NCBI GenBank assembly: GCA_902543145.1
Contig: CACBXG010000004.1
Span: 1-64,000 of the forward strand
Length of the DNA stretch: 64,000 nt
Reading direction: 5' to 3'
Source of the DNA: an uncultured SAR116 cluster alpha proteobacterium
GTDB lineage: Bacteria; Pseudomonadota; Alphaproteobacteria; Puniceispirillales; Marisalimonadaceae
This document shows, one piece after another, positions 35,086 through 44,300 of the stretch (positions within the stretch are counted from its first letter, which is position 1; every line of letters starts with the position of its first letter). The notes below the pieces were generated by a model, which saw only the letters and a program-made list of their open reading frames with translations, was not told the DNA's origin and did no database searches. A program made the translations under genes and the position numbers.

Positions 35086-35625
35086 TTATTTAGCCTTAAT
35101 TCTTCCTTTTAATGTAATTGGCAATTGGCATAACATAAATACTCCCACTAAGGGTGATAATACAAACACTTTAATAAAAACCCAATCATCTGTTTCAAGA
35201 TTTCTCCATGTAAGTTCATTTACAATTGTTAGAAATAAAAAAAATAAACCCCATCTTAAACTTAATTTATACCAAGTTTCATCATTTAAAAAAAACTGAG
35301 AACCAAAAAATTGTTTCATCATTGCTTTTCCATTTAAAATTCCAATTAATAAAACTGCACTAAAAAATCCATTAAAAATAGTCGGTTTAATTTTAACAAA
35401 TGTTTCGTCATTAAATAAATAAGCAAACATCGTTATAAGACTAGACATAAAAATAGCAAAAATTTGAAATTTTGAAATACGCCTTTCAATAAGGTAGAAT
35501 GTAATAATTACAAACAAGCTTAATATTAACGAAATTATTGCCGCTACTATTAAATTATAATATTGGGCACTTATAAAAAAGCCGGAAATTGGAATAATTT
35601 CAAAAAAGAATGCACTTAGTCTCAT
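35086..35625 (-). CDS. yciB: Inner-membrane-spanning protein YciB (septation protein A)
   Basis: A 179-residue polytopic membrane protein with about five hydrophobic segments. The family stretch KPTIFNG..FSAVLL is followed by a W.LSLRWG..F....VNE..W...TDDWV pattern, which is diagnostic of YciB/IspZ. YciB is linked to envelope integrity and septation. It follows the chalcone-isomerase-like gene by 14 bp on the same strand. Confidence 0.9.
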   Translation of the reverse strand: MRLSAFFFEIIPISGFFISAQYYNLIVAAIISLILSLFVIITFYLIERRISKFQIFAIFMSSLITMFAYLFNDETFVKIKPTIFNGFFSAVLLIGILNGKAMMKQFFGSQFFLNDETWYKLSLRWGLFFLFLTIVNELTWRNLETDDWVFIKVFVLSPLVGVFMLCQLPITLKGRIKAK

Positions 35626-35639
35626 AAATATTTATCCTT

Positions 35640-36182
35640 TTATCTTCCTAAAAGTTTTTTTGTAAAACTAGGATTTTGACTATCTTCTCGTAACCAGATA
35701 TTAAAAAAATAATTAATAAACTTTTCATCATTCGATTTAAATACCTCTTCACCTTCAAAGTAAAGATAAGCTTGTTTTTTTCTTTTTATACCTACAAAAA
35801 CACTGTTAATTTTAGTTTTCTTAAAAGTTTTATTAAATATTTGTCTAAGGCTATTTAAGTATTCTTCTTTAAATTCTGCCTGTTTTTTAAACTCATTTAT
35901 TGTCTCATTAACTAATCTTTCTTTTTTTATGACTTTATTATATTTGAGAACTAGGACAAATTCATCATTTTTAAATTTACCCGACTTAGTAACTAAAGTT
36001 GCATCATAAATATTCCAAATAAGAAAACTATAGTTTGCCTTACCTACTATTTTATACTCGGGTAGATACTTTGTTATTATTTTATGGGTTTCAGTATTAA
36101 AATGTTTTTTAGGTGCATCTGCAATTAACATATTAATATTAAAAAAAAATAAAATAATTATAACTAAATGTTTTTTAAACAT
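35640..36182 (-). CDS. Chalcone-isomerase-like periplasmic protein
   Basis: A 180-residue protein with a signal peptide (hydrophobic residues about 5-21, ending before ADAPKK). The mature part has the pattern of the bacterial chalcone_isomerase-like family (YKIVGKANYSFLIWNIYDATLV near the start, then LRLVNETINEF-type helix and a C-terminal FFNIWLREDSQNP). No plant-type isomerase activity is implied. It starts 6 bp after the DUF3833 lipoprotein gene, and these two families commonly travel together. Confidence 0.82.
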   Translation of the reverse strand: MFKKHLVIIILFFFNINMLIADAPKKHFNTETHKIITKYLPEYKIVGKANYSFLIWNIYDATLVTKSGKFKNDEFVLVLKYNKVIKKERLVNETINEFKKQAEFKEEYLNSLRQIFNKTFKKTKINSVFVGIKRKKQAYLYFEGEEVFKSNDEKFINYFFNIWLREDSQNPSFTKKLLGR

Positions 36183-36188
36183 TTAGAT

Positions 36189-36791
36189 TTACCATTTATT
36201 TAAATTTAAAGATCCAATGCTGTTCATAGCATTGCCTCTTAAAAATACTAATGTAACTGATCCAATATTAATACCAAATTTACTTACGTAAGCTCTATTA
36301 ATTGCTAGATCTTCACTTTGTTTATAGATCCAATCGTTAAAGTGAACTTTAATATTTGAACCTTTGATATTTAGATAAATATCATAAGACCAATTAAGTG
36401 TATTACCCGAAACAGATCCAGAGGCTTCACCTTCGATATCATCAGCTTGTCCTTGATATATGACTTTATTTTTATCAGTGATTTTTTTTATTTTCCAAAT
36501 ACGATTTGCTTGTTCACCATCATCATATAAAAAATCTTCGTCAAGAGTTAAGGTATTATTCTCTATCTTCCCAGTAATGTTAACTCTAAATTGTCTTTTT
36601 AAATTCCCAAATCTATCTTCAAAAATGCCATAAGCTATAGTTTTACCTTCAAAAAAAGAAAACAAATCTAGTTTAGGAGTATTATTTTCAAATTGTTTCA
36701 TATCAATTTTACTACAAGAACTTAAGAATAATATAAATATAAATATAAAAAAAACTTTTAATTTATATACAGGTTGACTAACAGAAAACAA
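36189..36791 (-). CDS. DUF3833-family lipoprotein
   Basis: A 200-residue protein. The N-terminal hydrophobic stretch ends in a lipobox-like LSSCS (Cys about residue 26), so it is predicted to be lipid-anchored. The rest matches DUF3833 (FFEGKTIAYGIFEDRFGNLKR, then FLYDDGE..NRIWKI). The start is a TTG at 36791: GGAG lies six bases upstream and no in-frame ATG exists before the signal peptide. First gene of the DUF3833 / chalcone-isomerase-like / yciB group. Confidence 0.83.
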   Translation of the reverse strand: MFSVSQPVYKLKVFFIFIFILFLSSCSKIDMKQFENNTPKLDLFSFFEGKTIAYGIFEDRFGNLKRQFRVNITGKIENNTLTLDEDFLYDDGEQANRIWKIKKITDKNKVIYQGQADDIEGEASGSVSGNTLNWSYDIYLNIKGSNIKVHFNDWIYKQSEDLAINRAYVSKFGINIGSVTLVFLRGNAMNSIGSLNLNKW

Positions 36792-36845
36792 TTTTTACTC
36801 CACAATTTATTTGCCTTATATAAGAGTTTTTTTTCTAAATTCAAT

Positions 36846-37880
36846 TTATACGACAGATTTTTCAGTCTCTCTTTTTAAAGACAATTCAAAAGCATTTGCA
36901 AAAATTTCGTAAGATTTAATACGATGATTTTCGTTGTGACACCAAGTTAAAATAGCAATCTCATCAATATTATTTTCTTCTACTAGTTTAGAAATTTTAT
37001 CCTTTGTTATATTTGCGTTTCCTACCAATGAGTTTTGATACATATTTTGATATTGTTCAGTCCAACCATTATCATTGATTATACTCAAGGCATTATCAGG
37101 ATCAGTAATAGATCCAAGTTGACCATAATTTCTTCCAATCTTCCATGCAGCTCTAGATGCAAATAAATATCTGGCTTCTTCATTTGTATTTGCAGTTAAG
37201 GCCCACATACATACATTAACTAAAGGTTTAGGGAATTTTTTTGACGGACGAAATTCAGATCTATAAATATCTAAAGCTTCTTTCAGTCCTTGTCCATCTG
37301 TAATGAAATGTGCAAAACAATATGGAATACCCAAGTAAGCTGCTAACTGAGCACCGTAATTAGATGTTCCAAGCATCCAAATTTCTGGAATAGTATCTGA
37401 AATAGGCTGAGCGATTAAATGTCTAAATGGATGACCTTCGATTAACTTTTCGTTTGAAACCCATGCTATTAGATCCCTTACATGACTTGGAAAATGTTCA
37501 CTATCACTCCTGCTGTTTGGATTTAATGCTAATGCAGTTCTTCCATCAGAACCTGGTGCTCTTCCCAAACCTAAATCAATTCTGTTAGGGGCTATTGCTT
37601 CTAAAACTCTAAATTGTTCTGCAACTTTAAGTGGTGAATAATGAGGTAACATTATGCCTGCGCTTCCAATCCTTATTGAAGATGTGTTACATGCTATGGC
37701 TGCCATCAATATTTCAGGTGCAGTCCCAATAATTGTAGGATGGTTATGGTGTTCTGAAACCCAAAATCTTTTGTAACCAAGTTTTTCGGCTTTTATAGCT
37801 AAATTTATACTATCTTGTATTGTTACTGACTGTGGCTTTCCTTCAACTGAAACTGATTGTTCAAGAATTGAAACTTTCAT
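36846..37880 (-). CDS. Luciferase-like (LLM class) flavin-dependent monooxygenase
   Basis: A 344-residue TIM-barrel flavoprotein of the MsnO8/bacterial-luciferase-like class. Visible: LGYKRFWVSEHHNHPTIIGTAPEIL (about 33-57, split here as SEHHNHP), GSAGIMLPHYSPLKVAEQFR and LGLGRAPGSDGRT. These enzymes use reduced FMN and O2. The substrate is unknown. It starts 22 bp before the downstream end of the amidohydrolase gene region and is co-directional with it, suggesting an operon. Confidence 0.9.
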   Translation of the reverse strand: MKVSILEQSVSVEGKPQSVTIQDSINLAIKAEKLGYKRFWVSEHHNHPTIIGTAPEILMAAIACNTSSIRIGSAGIMLPHYSPLKVAEQFRVLEAIAPNRIDLGLGRAPGSDGRTALALNPNSRSDSEHFPSHVRDLIAWVSNEKLIEGHPFRHLIAQPISDTIPEIWMLGTSNYGAQLAAYLGIPYCFAHFITDGQGLKEALDIYRSEFRPSKKFPKPLVNVCMWALTANTNEEARYLFASRAAWKIGRNYGQLGSITDPDNALSIINDNGWTEQYQNMYQNSLVGNANITKDKISKLVEENNIDEIAILTWCHNENHRIKSYEIFANAFELSLKRETEKSVV

Positions 37881-37902
37881 AGAATTTGCCTAAATATAAT
37901 TA

Positions 37903-38946
37903 TCATAATCTTATCTTATATGTTTTTGCAGCATTTTCATAAAACAATTTATTTTTTTCATTATCTGACATGTTTTCTGAAATTATTTTGAACGCATTCC
38001 ATAATGAACCATAACTGCAAGAGCCTTTATCAACTGGAAAGTTACTTTCAAACATACACCTTTCAACGCCAAACATATCAATTGTTTCATAAATCCATGA
38101 CTTCCATATATCAGCTAATTGAGAGGAGTTTGGTGGATTTTGATTTAAATGAAATTTTGCACCATTAACTTCCATACCTAATCCACCTAATTTTACTTTG
38201 ATGTTTGGTAATCTTGATAATCTCATCATAGCCGTTCGCCACTCTCTATGAGTTAAGGCTTGCTTTCCTTCATATTCACCAAGATGAATGGGTCCTCCAA
38301 TATGATTAAGAATAATGTTAAGTTCTGGTAGTGTCCTGGCTATTTTTTCCATTTCACTTAGTTGTGTGTGATATATCCAAAAATCAATTGAAAGTCCTGC
38401 GTCTTGCAAGCATCTTGCACCTTCAACAAATTTTGGATGTGACATTAGGGATAAATCAGAATTTACAGCACCAGATTTAATTCTAGGGTCTGAATGTGCT
38501 GCTAAAAGCATTCTTATGCCTTTTAGTCGACCTTCACTAATTTCTAAACCTTTTTGTAGAACTGGTTTCAATTTGTTTCCAAAAGTTAGATCAAGAGATC
38601 CAACTATAGATGCATTTACCTTAACTTTATTATCCGGTATTAGATCAGCTCTTTTGCCTTCATTTGTAGCAAATTCAATTTCACTGAGAGTTCTGAATTC
38701 TTCAAGGCCATCTTGTAAATATATCTTTGTGTTAGTTGAACTCATAATATAAACAGTTGCCTTTATATTATGACCTGAAGTCTCAATGTCCTCCAATAAT
38801 TCTTCCACGTAATATTTTCCAAATCCAACATCCCAAAGATGATGATGTGGATCAATAATATTCAGATCAGGAAGTAAAGGCTGTTCTTTTAATTTATTTA
38901 ACCAGTTTGGTCTCACATCAAGGTGAGGTGATTTGATTTTTTTCAT
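37903..38946 (-). CDS. Amidohydrolase-2-family metal-dependent hydrolase
   Basis: A 347-residue TIM-barrel hydrolase. The metal motif HxH reads DPHHHLWD (about 36-43), followed by a mid-chain LNHIGGP and a late Asp in ESNFPVDKGSCSYG, as in lactonases of the L-fuconolactonase and 2-pyrone-4,6-dicarboxylate lactonase group. A sugar-lactone or cyclic-diacid substrate is likely. Upstream of the LLM monooxygenase in one unit and divergent from the TauD operon. Confidence 0.87.
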   Translation of the reverse strand: MKKIKSPHLDVRPNWLNKLKEQPLLPDLNIIDPHHHLWDVGFGKYYVEELLEDIETSGHNIKATVYIMSSTNTKIYLQDGLEEFRTLSEIEFATNEGKRADLIPDNKVKVNASIVGSLDLTFGNKLKPVLQKGLEISEGRLKGIRMLLAAHSDPRIKSGAVNSDLSLMSHPKFVEGARCLQDAGLSIDFWIYHTQLSEMEKIARTLPELNIILNHIGGPIHLGEYEGKQALTHREWRTAMMRLSRLPNIKVKLGGLGMEVNGAKFHLNQNPPNSSQLADIWKSWIYETIDMFGVERCMFESNFPVDKGSCSYGSLWNAFKIISENMSDNEKNKLFYENAAKTYKIRL

Positions 38947-39077
38947 CTAAATTTCTCTGTAGAAATTGAAAATAATTTATTTTTTATTTATAATTTAAAT
39001 TATTTAACACTAACTTAATAAGTGCAAATAAAATTTGAATGTTTTCCTAGTACTACCTTAAGGAGCCTAAATATATT

Positions 39078-39941
39078 ATGAAAATTAATAATAATCAGAA
39101 TATTGATTTTAAGACAATTAAAGTAAATCCTATTGCAGGTGCGCTTGGAGCTCAGATAGATAATATTGATTTATCTGAAAATCTGCCTGATGAAATTATA
39201 TCTGAAATCTATGATGCACTGTTAGCTTATCAAGTGATATTTTTTAGAGACCAAAAGTTTAGTCCAGACACTCAAAAAGCATTCGCAGAAAGAATTGGAA
39301 AGCCAATAGTTTATCCTTTTGTAAAAAGTTTAGAAAATTTTCCTGAGATAACACCAATTTTGAAAAAGGAAACTGACACAAACAATTTTGGTGGAATTTG
39401 GCATAGTGATACTACCTATCAAGAAGAACCTCCCATGGGAACAATGCTGTATGGTATCGAAACACCTGATTATGGTGGAGATACAGAGTGGTCCAATCAA
39501 TACATGGCTTATGAAAGTTTATCTGAGGGTATGAAAAAATTTTTAGATACTCTTGAAGCAGTAAATATTTCAGGTAAATCACGAGTTGCTAAAACCAGAT
39601 CGGATATTATGAAACATGCATCAGTTGGTCTAAAAGGAGACGAATTAAAAGCTATTCATCCAGTAGTAAGAACACACCCAGAAACTAAAAGAAAATCTTT
39701 ATATGTTAATGAAGCTCATACGACCAATTTTATTGGCATGACGGAGGAAGAAAGTACACCAATATTAGAGTACTTATACAAGCATCAAATCAAATCAGAA
39801 TTTACTTGTAGATTTCAATGGAAACCCGGGTCTGTGGCAATTTGGGATAATAGATGTACAATGCATAATCCTATAAATGATTACCATGGACAAAGACGAT
39901 TAATGCATAGAATTACTTTTGCAGGAGATAAACCGTCATAA
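39078..39941 (+). CDS. TauD/TfdA-family 2-oxoglutarate dioxygenase
   Basis: A 287-residue Fe(II)/2-oxoglutarate dioxygenase. Iron ligands are WHSDTTY (His and Asp) and a distal His in TMHNPIND; the 2-oxoglutarate Arg lies in RRLMHRITF. The family oxidises taurine, 2,4-D and related acids. AAGGAG lies 12 bases upstream of the ATG. First gene of an operon with a cupin and a DsbA-like isomerase. Confidence 0.92.
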   Translation: MKINNNQNIDFKTIKVNPIAGALGAQIDNIDLSENLPDEIISEIYDALLAYQVIFFRDQKFSPDTQKAFAERIGKPIVYPFVKSLENFPEITPILKKETDTNNFGGIWHSDTTYQEEPPMGTMLYGIETPDYGGDTEWSNQYMAYESLSEGMKKFLDTLEAVNISGKSRVAKTRSDIMKHASVGLKGDELKAIHPVVRTHPETKRKSLYVNEAHTTNFIGMTEEESTPILEYLYKHQIKSEFTCRFQWKPGSVAIWDNRCTMHNPINDYHGQRRLMHRITFAGDKPS

Positions 39942-39961
39942 GCAAAAAAGTGGAGAAAAAG

Positions 39962-40330
39962 TTGTCGCAAAAAAAATATTTTAATAACATAAATGACTTA
40001 GATTCAGGAATAAAAAGAGAACTTGCAGAAGGAGTTTCTACAAGAATTTTTTGTGGTGAACAAGCTATGCTATCTCTTGTTGACATTGAGCCAAATGCTA
40101 AAGGTAAAATTCACTCACATCCAGAAGAGCAATGGGGACTTTTGATTGAAGGTTCTGGAATTAGAATTCAAGGTGGCGAAGAAATAGAAATTAAAAAGGG
40201 TGACTTTTGGCAGACGCCTGGCGGGGTTGAACATGGTATTATAGCTGGTCCAGAAGGAGCAAAAATCCTTGATGTTTTTAGCCCTCCTAGAGAAAATTAC
40301 AAATCTGCTGGTTCTGGTTTCGGTTCATAA
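39962..40330 (+). CDS. Cupin-domain protein
   Basis: A single-domain cupin of about 122 residues. The two cupin motifs are IHSHPEEQWGLLIEG (metal-binding His, His, Glu) and GDFWQTPGGVEHGI (distal His). A metal-dependent isomerase or dioxygenase-like role is possible. I prefer the TTG at 39962 (GGAG six bases upstream) over a GTG at 39950. The gene follows TauD directly and its stop overlaps the next start by one base. Confidence 0.85.
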   Translation: MSQKKYFNNINDLDSGIKRELAEGVSTRIFCGEQAMLSLVDIEPNAKGKIHSHPEEQWGLLIEGSGIRIQGGEEIEIKKGDFWQTPGGVEHGIIAGPEGAKILDVFSPPRENYKSAGSGFGS

Positions 40331-40932
40331 TGATTTCAATTGATTATTTTATGAGTCATGGAAGTCCTTGGACATTTCTTGGACATGGTCGTTTAGGGGA
40401 ATTAATAAAAAAATTCAATGTTAATTTAAATATGTATCCAGTAAACTATGGGGAGATTTTCCCAATTTCAGGAGGTCTTCCTGTTTCAAAGAGACCACCT
40501 CAAAGACAAAATTTGAGATTACAAGAATTGAAGAGATGGTCTAAATTTTTAAATATAAAATTAAACCCACAACCAAAATTTTTTCCATCAAAATCTGTTC
40601 TTCCGTCATTAATAATCATAGCTGGAAAAATTCAAAAAATAGAAAATTATTTTGAGCTTGCCGATAATATTATGAATAGTTTGTGGGTAAGAAATCAAGA
40701 TGTAGACAATGAAGATGTGCTTATAAACATTTTGAACCTTATGAACTTAAATTCAAAAAAAATTATTTCGTTTGCTAAAAGCGAAGAATGTAAAAAAATT
40801 TTTGAAGAATATACCCAATTAGCGATTAAAAAAAATGTTTTCGGAGCTCCAACATATATTATAAGTGATCAAATTTATTGGGGACAAGATAGGTTAGATT
40901 TTGTTGAAAGACACTTAATAAGTCTGAATTGA
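40330..40932 (+). CDS. 2-hydroxychromene-2-carboxylate isomerase-like (DsbA/kappa-GST family)
   Basis: A 200-residue thioredoxin-fold protein. HGSPWTFLGH near the N-terminus replaces the DsbA CxxC with the Ser-Pro of HCCA isomerases, and the C-terminal FGAPTYIISDQIYWGQDRL is typical of the family. These enzymes use glutathione in aromatic-acid breakdown. It is coupled to the cupin and TauD genes, so the three may act on one aromatic or sulfonated compound. Confidence 0.87.
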   Translation: MISIDYFMSHGSPWTFLGHGRLGELIKKFNVNLNMYPVNYGEIFPISGGLPVSKRPPQRQNLRLQELKRWSKFLNIKLNPQPKFFPSKSVLPSLIIIAGKIQKIENYFELADNIMNSLWVRNQDVDNEDVLINILNLMNLNSKKIISFAKSEECKKIFEEYTQLAIKKNVFGAPTYIISDQIYWGQDRLDFVERHLISLN

Positions 40933-40994
40933 ACTAATAAGTATTGTTTTTAAAAAATTATTTGAGTAATATGCAAAAAAATTAAGGATATGTT

Positions 40995-42236
40995 ATGGAT
41001 ACAAGTATTGATATAGATCAAAAAAATGTAGTTGATCTTAAATCAAAGTCAAAGGTTAAACCCAATTTCAATTGGGAAGATCCTCTCTTATTAGATTCTT
41101 TGATTTCTGAAGAAGAAGCTCTAATTAAATCAACTGCTCATGAATACGCTCAAGCTAAACTTTTACCAAGAGTAGAGGAAGCGTTTTTAGAAGAAAAAAC
41201 AGATAAAAATATCTTTAAGGAAATGGGAGAACTTGGTTTATTGGGAATTACTATCCCTGAAAAATATGGTTGTGCTGGTGCTTCATACGTATCCTATGGA
41301 CTAGTAGCTAAAGAGGTAGAAAGAGTTGACTCAGGTTATAGATCAATGATGTCTGTTCAATCCTCTCTAGTGATGCATCCAATTTACACTTACGGCAGCG
41401 AAGAACAAAGACAAAAGTATTTGCCAGGCTTGGCTTCAGGCGATCTTATTGGTTGTTTTGGATTGACTGAACCAGATGCTGGATCAGATCCTAGCTCTAT
41501 GAAAACTACAGCTACAAAAGTTAAGGGTGGCTACTCAATATCTGGTTCAAAAATGTGGATATCTAATTCTCCAATAGCTAATGTTTTTGTTGTTTGGGCT
41601 AAGTCTAAAGAACATGGTGACGCCATAAAAGGATTTATACTTGAAAAAGGGATGAATGGCTTAAGTGCGCCAAAAATAAAAGGAAAATTATCATTAAGAG
41701 CGTCTATAACTGGTGAAATTGTTATGGACAATGTTTTTGTTCCAGACGAAAATCTAATGCCAAATATAACTGGCCTAAAAGGACCATTTGGCTGTTTGAA
41801 TAGAGCAAGATATGGCATAGCCTGGGGAGTTATGGGAGCTGCTGAAGACTGTTGGCACAGAGCTCGCCAGTACACATTAGATAGAAAACAATTTGGTAGA
41901 CCATTGGCAGCTACGCAGCTAATTCAGAAAAAACTAGCTGATATGCAGACTGAAATTACATTAGGTTTAGGTGCAGCACTTCAAGTTGGAAGATTATTTG
42001 ATCAAGGTAATTTAGCGCCTGAAGCCATTTCACTCATTAAAAGAAATAACTGTGGAAAAGCTCTAGAAATTGCAAGACTTTCAAGAGATATGCATGGTGG
42101 GAACGGTATTCATGCTGAATATCAGGTGATGCGACATTTGATGAATCTGGAGACTGTTAATACCTACGAAGGTACACATGATGTTCACGCATTAATCCTT
42201 GGTCGAGCGCAAACCGGTATTCAAGCGTTTTTTTAA
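40995..42236 (+). CDS. gcdH: Glutaryl-CoA dehydrogenase
   Basis: A 413-residue acyl-CoA dehydrogenase. [15 protein letters not shown] is the FAD/substrate loop, RFGRPLA-type RKQFGRPL is the signature, and [18 protein letters not shown] near the C-terminus carries the catalytic Glu in the glutaryl-CoA dehydrogenase context. It oxidises and decarboxylates glutaryl-CoA to crotonyl-CoA (lysine and aromatic breakdown). It follows the TauD operon after 62 bp with GGA-type RBS. Confidence 0.93.
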   Translation: MDTSIDIDQKNVVDLKSKSKVKPNFNWEDPLLLDSLISEEEALIKSTAHEYAQAKLLPRVEEAFLEEKTDKNIFKEMGELGLLGITIPEKYGCAGASYVSYGLVAKEVERVDSGYRSMMSVQSSLVMHPIYTYGSEEQRQKYLPGLASGDLIGCFGLTEPDAGSDPSSMKTTATKVKGGYSISGSKMWISNSPIANVFVVWAKSKEHGDAIKGFILEKGMNGLSAPKIKGKLSLRASITGEIVMDNVFVPDENLMPNITGLKGPFGCLNRARYGIAWGVMGAAEDCWHRARQYTLDRKQFGRPLAATQLIQKKLADMQTEITLGLGAALQVGRLFDQGNLAPEAISLIKRNNCGKALEIARLSRDMHGGNGIHAEYQVMRHLMNLETVNTYEGTHDVHALILGRAQTGIQAFF

Positions 42237-42245
42237 ATACAGGTA

Positions 42246-42446
42246 TTAGTTATTATAACTAAATTGATCTTTAATATTGTCTATTGGAATTGTTTTTAGT
42301 ACGTGAAATTTCGTGTCTTCGAATTCTATTTCCATACTTATTTTAACATAAGGAACTTCATCTTTATCAAAATAACTAATTATTTTTGCATTTGATCCAG
42401 TTTTTAAGCAGATTAATGGATTATTAATTTTATTATAATTACTCAT
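42246..42446 (-). CDS. Small hypothetical protein
   Basis: A 66-residue protein that fills the 315-bp gap between gcdH and the cyclase gene. Strand-like pattern (NAKIISYFDKDEVPYVKISMEIEF) resembles a small beta-barrel or PilZ-like fragment, but no family is recognised. The RBS is weak. Probably real because it occupies the gap neatly and has a balanced composition. Confidence 0.45.
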   Translation of the reverse strand: MSNYNKINNPLICLKTGSNAKIISYFDKDEVPYVKISMEIEFEDTKFHVLKTIPIDNIKDQFSYNN

Positions 42447-42550
42447 AAAGTTTTACTTCAATTATTAAAAAAAAATCGTAACATAGTAATGTAATGTCAT
42501 ATTAATTATGATTCACGAAATGAGATTAAATTATAATTTAGTAAAGTTTT

Positions 42551-44293
42551 ATGTCTGAAGTTAAAAGAAGATTAGCAACTATATTAGCAACTGACTGTGT
42601 TGATTTCAGTAAGCATATGGAATCACAAGAAGAAAAAACACTAAGCAGTTTAAAAGAATGTAGAGATATTATTGATCCAATAATAAACAAATTTTCTGGG
42701 AGAATTTTCCATACCGCTGGTGACTCAATAATAGCTGAATTTGATAGTCCCGTGGGGGCAACAAAAGCAGCTGTTGAATTTCAGAAATCCATAAAAGATA
42801 GAAATTTAATTGAGGATATAAATCCTAAATTATCGTGGAGAGTAGGTGTTCATTTAGACGATATTATTATTGAAGGTGATAACATTTATGGGAATGGTGT
42901 CAATATAGCTGCTCGTCTCGAGGGTCAATCACCAGTTGGAGAAATTTTAATTTCAGATGTAGTAAGGCAGCAAATACATAACAAAATTGATGAGACCATT
43001 TATCCTTTAGGTAAAATTGAGTTGAAAAATATTTCAAATAATTTCGAAGTTTTTTCCTTACTTGGTGATGGTAAAAGTAAAATAAAAAATGTCTCAAATA
43101 AAAATCTTAATAAAAAACCAAAATTTGCAATTTTACCTTTTGCGAATACTAGTAAAGATGAAGATAGTGGTTTCTTAGTTGATGGTATTGTTGAGGATTT
43201 AATTACAGAATTTTCTATGATGCGTGAGTTCGAGATACTTTCAAGACAAACAACTGTTAATTTTAAAGATGAAAATCAAGACATAAAAGAATTTTCGAAG
43301 AAATTCGATTTAGATTTTATTGTGACAGGAGGCATCCGTGCTTCTGGTAAAAGAGTGAGAATAAGCATCGAATTAAGTGATGCAAAAGATGATAGTATTA
43401 TCTGGAGTAACAAATATGACAGGGTTCTTGAGGATATTTTTGATTTACAAGATGAAATAGTTAGAAAAATTTCAATTGCCCTACTTGGAGAGATTGAAAT
43501 TAGTTCGTTGCAAAGATCGAAAAGAAAGCCAACAGAAAATATAAGTTCATATGAATATTTATTAAGAGGGAAAGAAAATCATCATAAATTTACAAAAGAA
43601 GCTTGTCAGGAAGCATTAAAAAACTTCGACAAAGCCATTGAAGCAGACGCAAATAATGCTCAGGCCTATGCTTGGAAATGTTGTACTTTAGGCCAGGCAA
43701 TGTTTAGAGGTTTTTCAGATCAAAATCCTGAAGAAATTTTTACAGAAGCTAAACAAAATATAGATAAAGCTCTAGAATTAAATGAGAATGATTTTGAGTG
43801 TCATAGAATGTTATCCGCAGTTTACTTAAGTAATCATGATTATGTTTTAGCTGAGGATCATGGAAGAAAGGCATTCAATATGGTTCCAAACGATCCAAGA
43901 GTACTATCTGGATATGGTGAAGTTTTAGTAAGAACAGGAAAGGTTGATAAAGGTTTAGAATTACTTAATAAAGCATATGAGCTTGATCCTATTCCGCAAG
44001 GTCAGTCATCTTCAGATAACAGAGTAAAAGACTTAATTCTTGGTTATTTTTTTGCCGAGGATTATAATAAAGTAGTTGAATTAAGTTTTGATATTAGTGT
44101 AATGGACGCAAGATCTATTGCGTTAATACTATATTCTAGGTCGCAACTAAAACAGGATTTAGAAATGAGTAAAGAATATAAAGTTTTAAAGAGTGAATAT
44201 AAAGAAACCGATTGGCCCCAAACTGTAGATAGATTTCATATACAAAGTGAAGATACAAGAAAAAATTTATTAGAATTTATAAAGGGTGTATAA
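42551..44293 (+). CDS. Class III adenylate/guanylate cyclase with TolB-like domain and TPRs
   Basis: A 580-residue signalling protein. An N-terminal cyclase homology domain (about 8-175) has the metal Asp residues Asp15 (ATDCVDFS) and Asp58 (TAGDSIIAEF) and the GNGVNIAARLEG segment, so it may be active. It is followed by a TolB-like beta domain (about 195-320, FAILPFANTSKDEDSG and VTGGIRASGKRVRI) and TPR-like helices (about 340-560). This architecture is common in alphaproteobacteria; the substrate nucleotide and signal are unknown. No membrane segment is seen. Confidence 0.9.
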   Translation: MSEVKRRLATILATDCVDFSKHMESQEEKTLSSLKECRDIIDPIINKFSGRIFHTAGDSIIAEFDSPVGATKAAVEFQKSIKDRNLIEDINPKLSWRVGVHLDDIIIEGDNIYGNGVNIAARLEGQSPVGEILISDVVRQQIHNKIDETIYPLGKIELKNISNNFEVFSLLGDGKSKIKNVSNKNLNKKPKFAILPFANTSKDEDSGFLVDGIVEDLITEFSMMREFEILSRQTTVNFKDENQDIKEFSKKFDLDFIVTGGIRASGKRVRISIELSDAKDDSIIWSNKYDRVLEDIFDLQDEIVRKISIALLGEIEISSLQRSKRKPTENISSYEYLLRGKENHHKFTKEACQEALKNFDKAIEADANNAQAYAWKCCTLGQAMFRGFSDQNPEEIFTEAKQNIDKALELNENDFECHRMLSAVYLSNHDYVLAEDHGRKAFNMVPNDPRVLSGYGEVLVRTGKVDKGLELLNKAYELDPIPQGQSSSDNRVKDLILGYFFAEDYNKVVELSFDISVMDARSIALILYSRSQLKQDLEMSKEYKVLKSEYKETDWPQTVDRFHIQSEDTRKNLLEFIKGV

Positions 44294-44300
44294 TTTAAAT

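Noticed and set aside
41531-41875. 114-codon minus-strand open frame
   Set aside because: It is antisense to conserved glutaryl-CoA dehydrogenase sequence, so a shadow frame.
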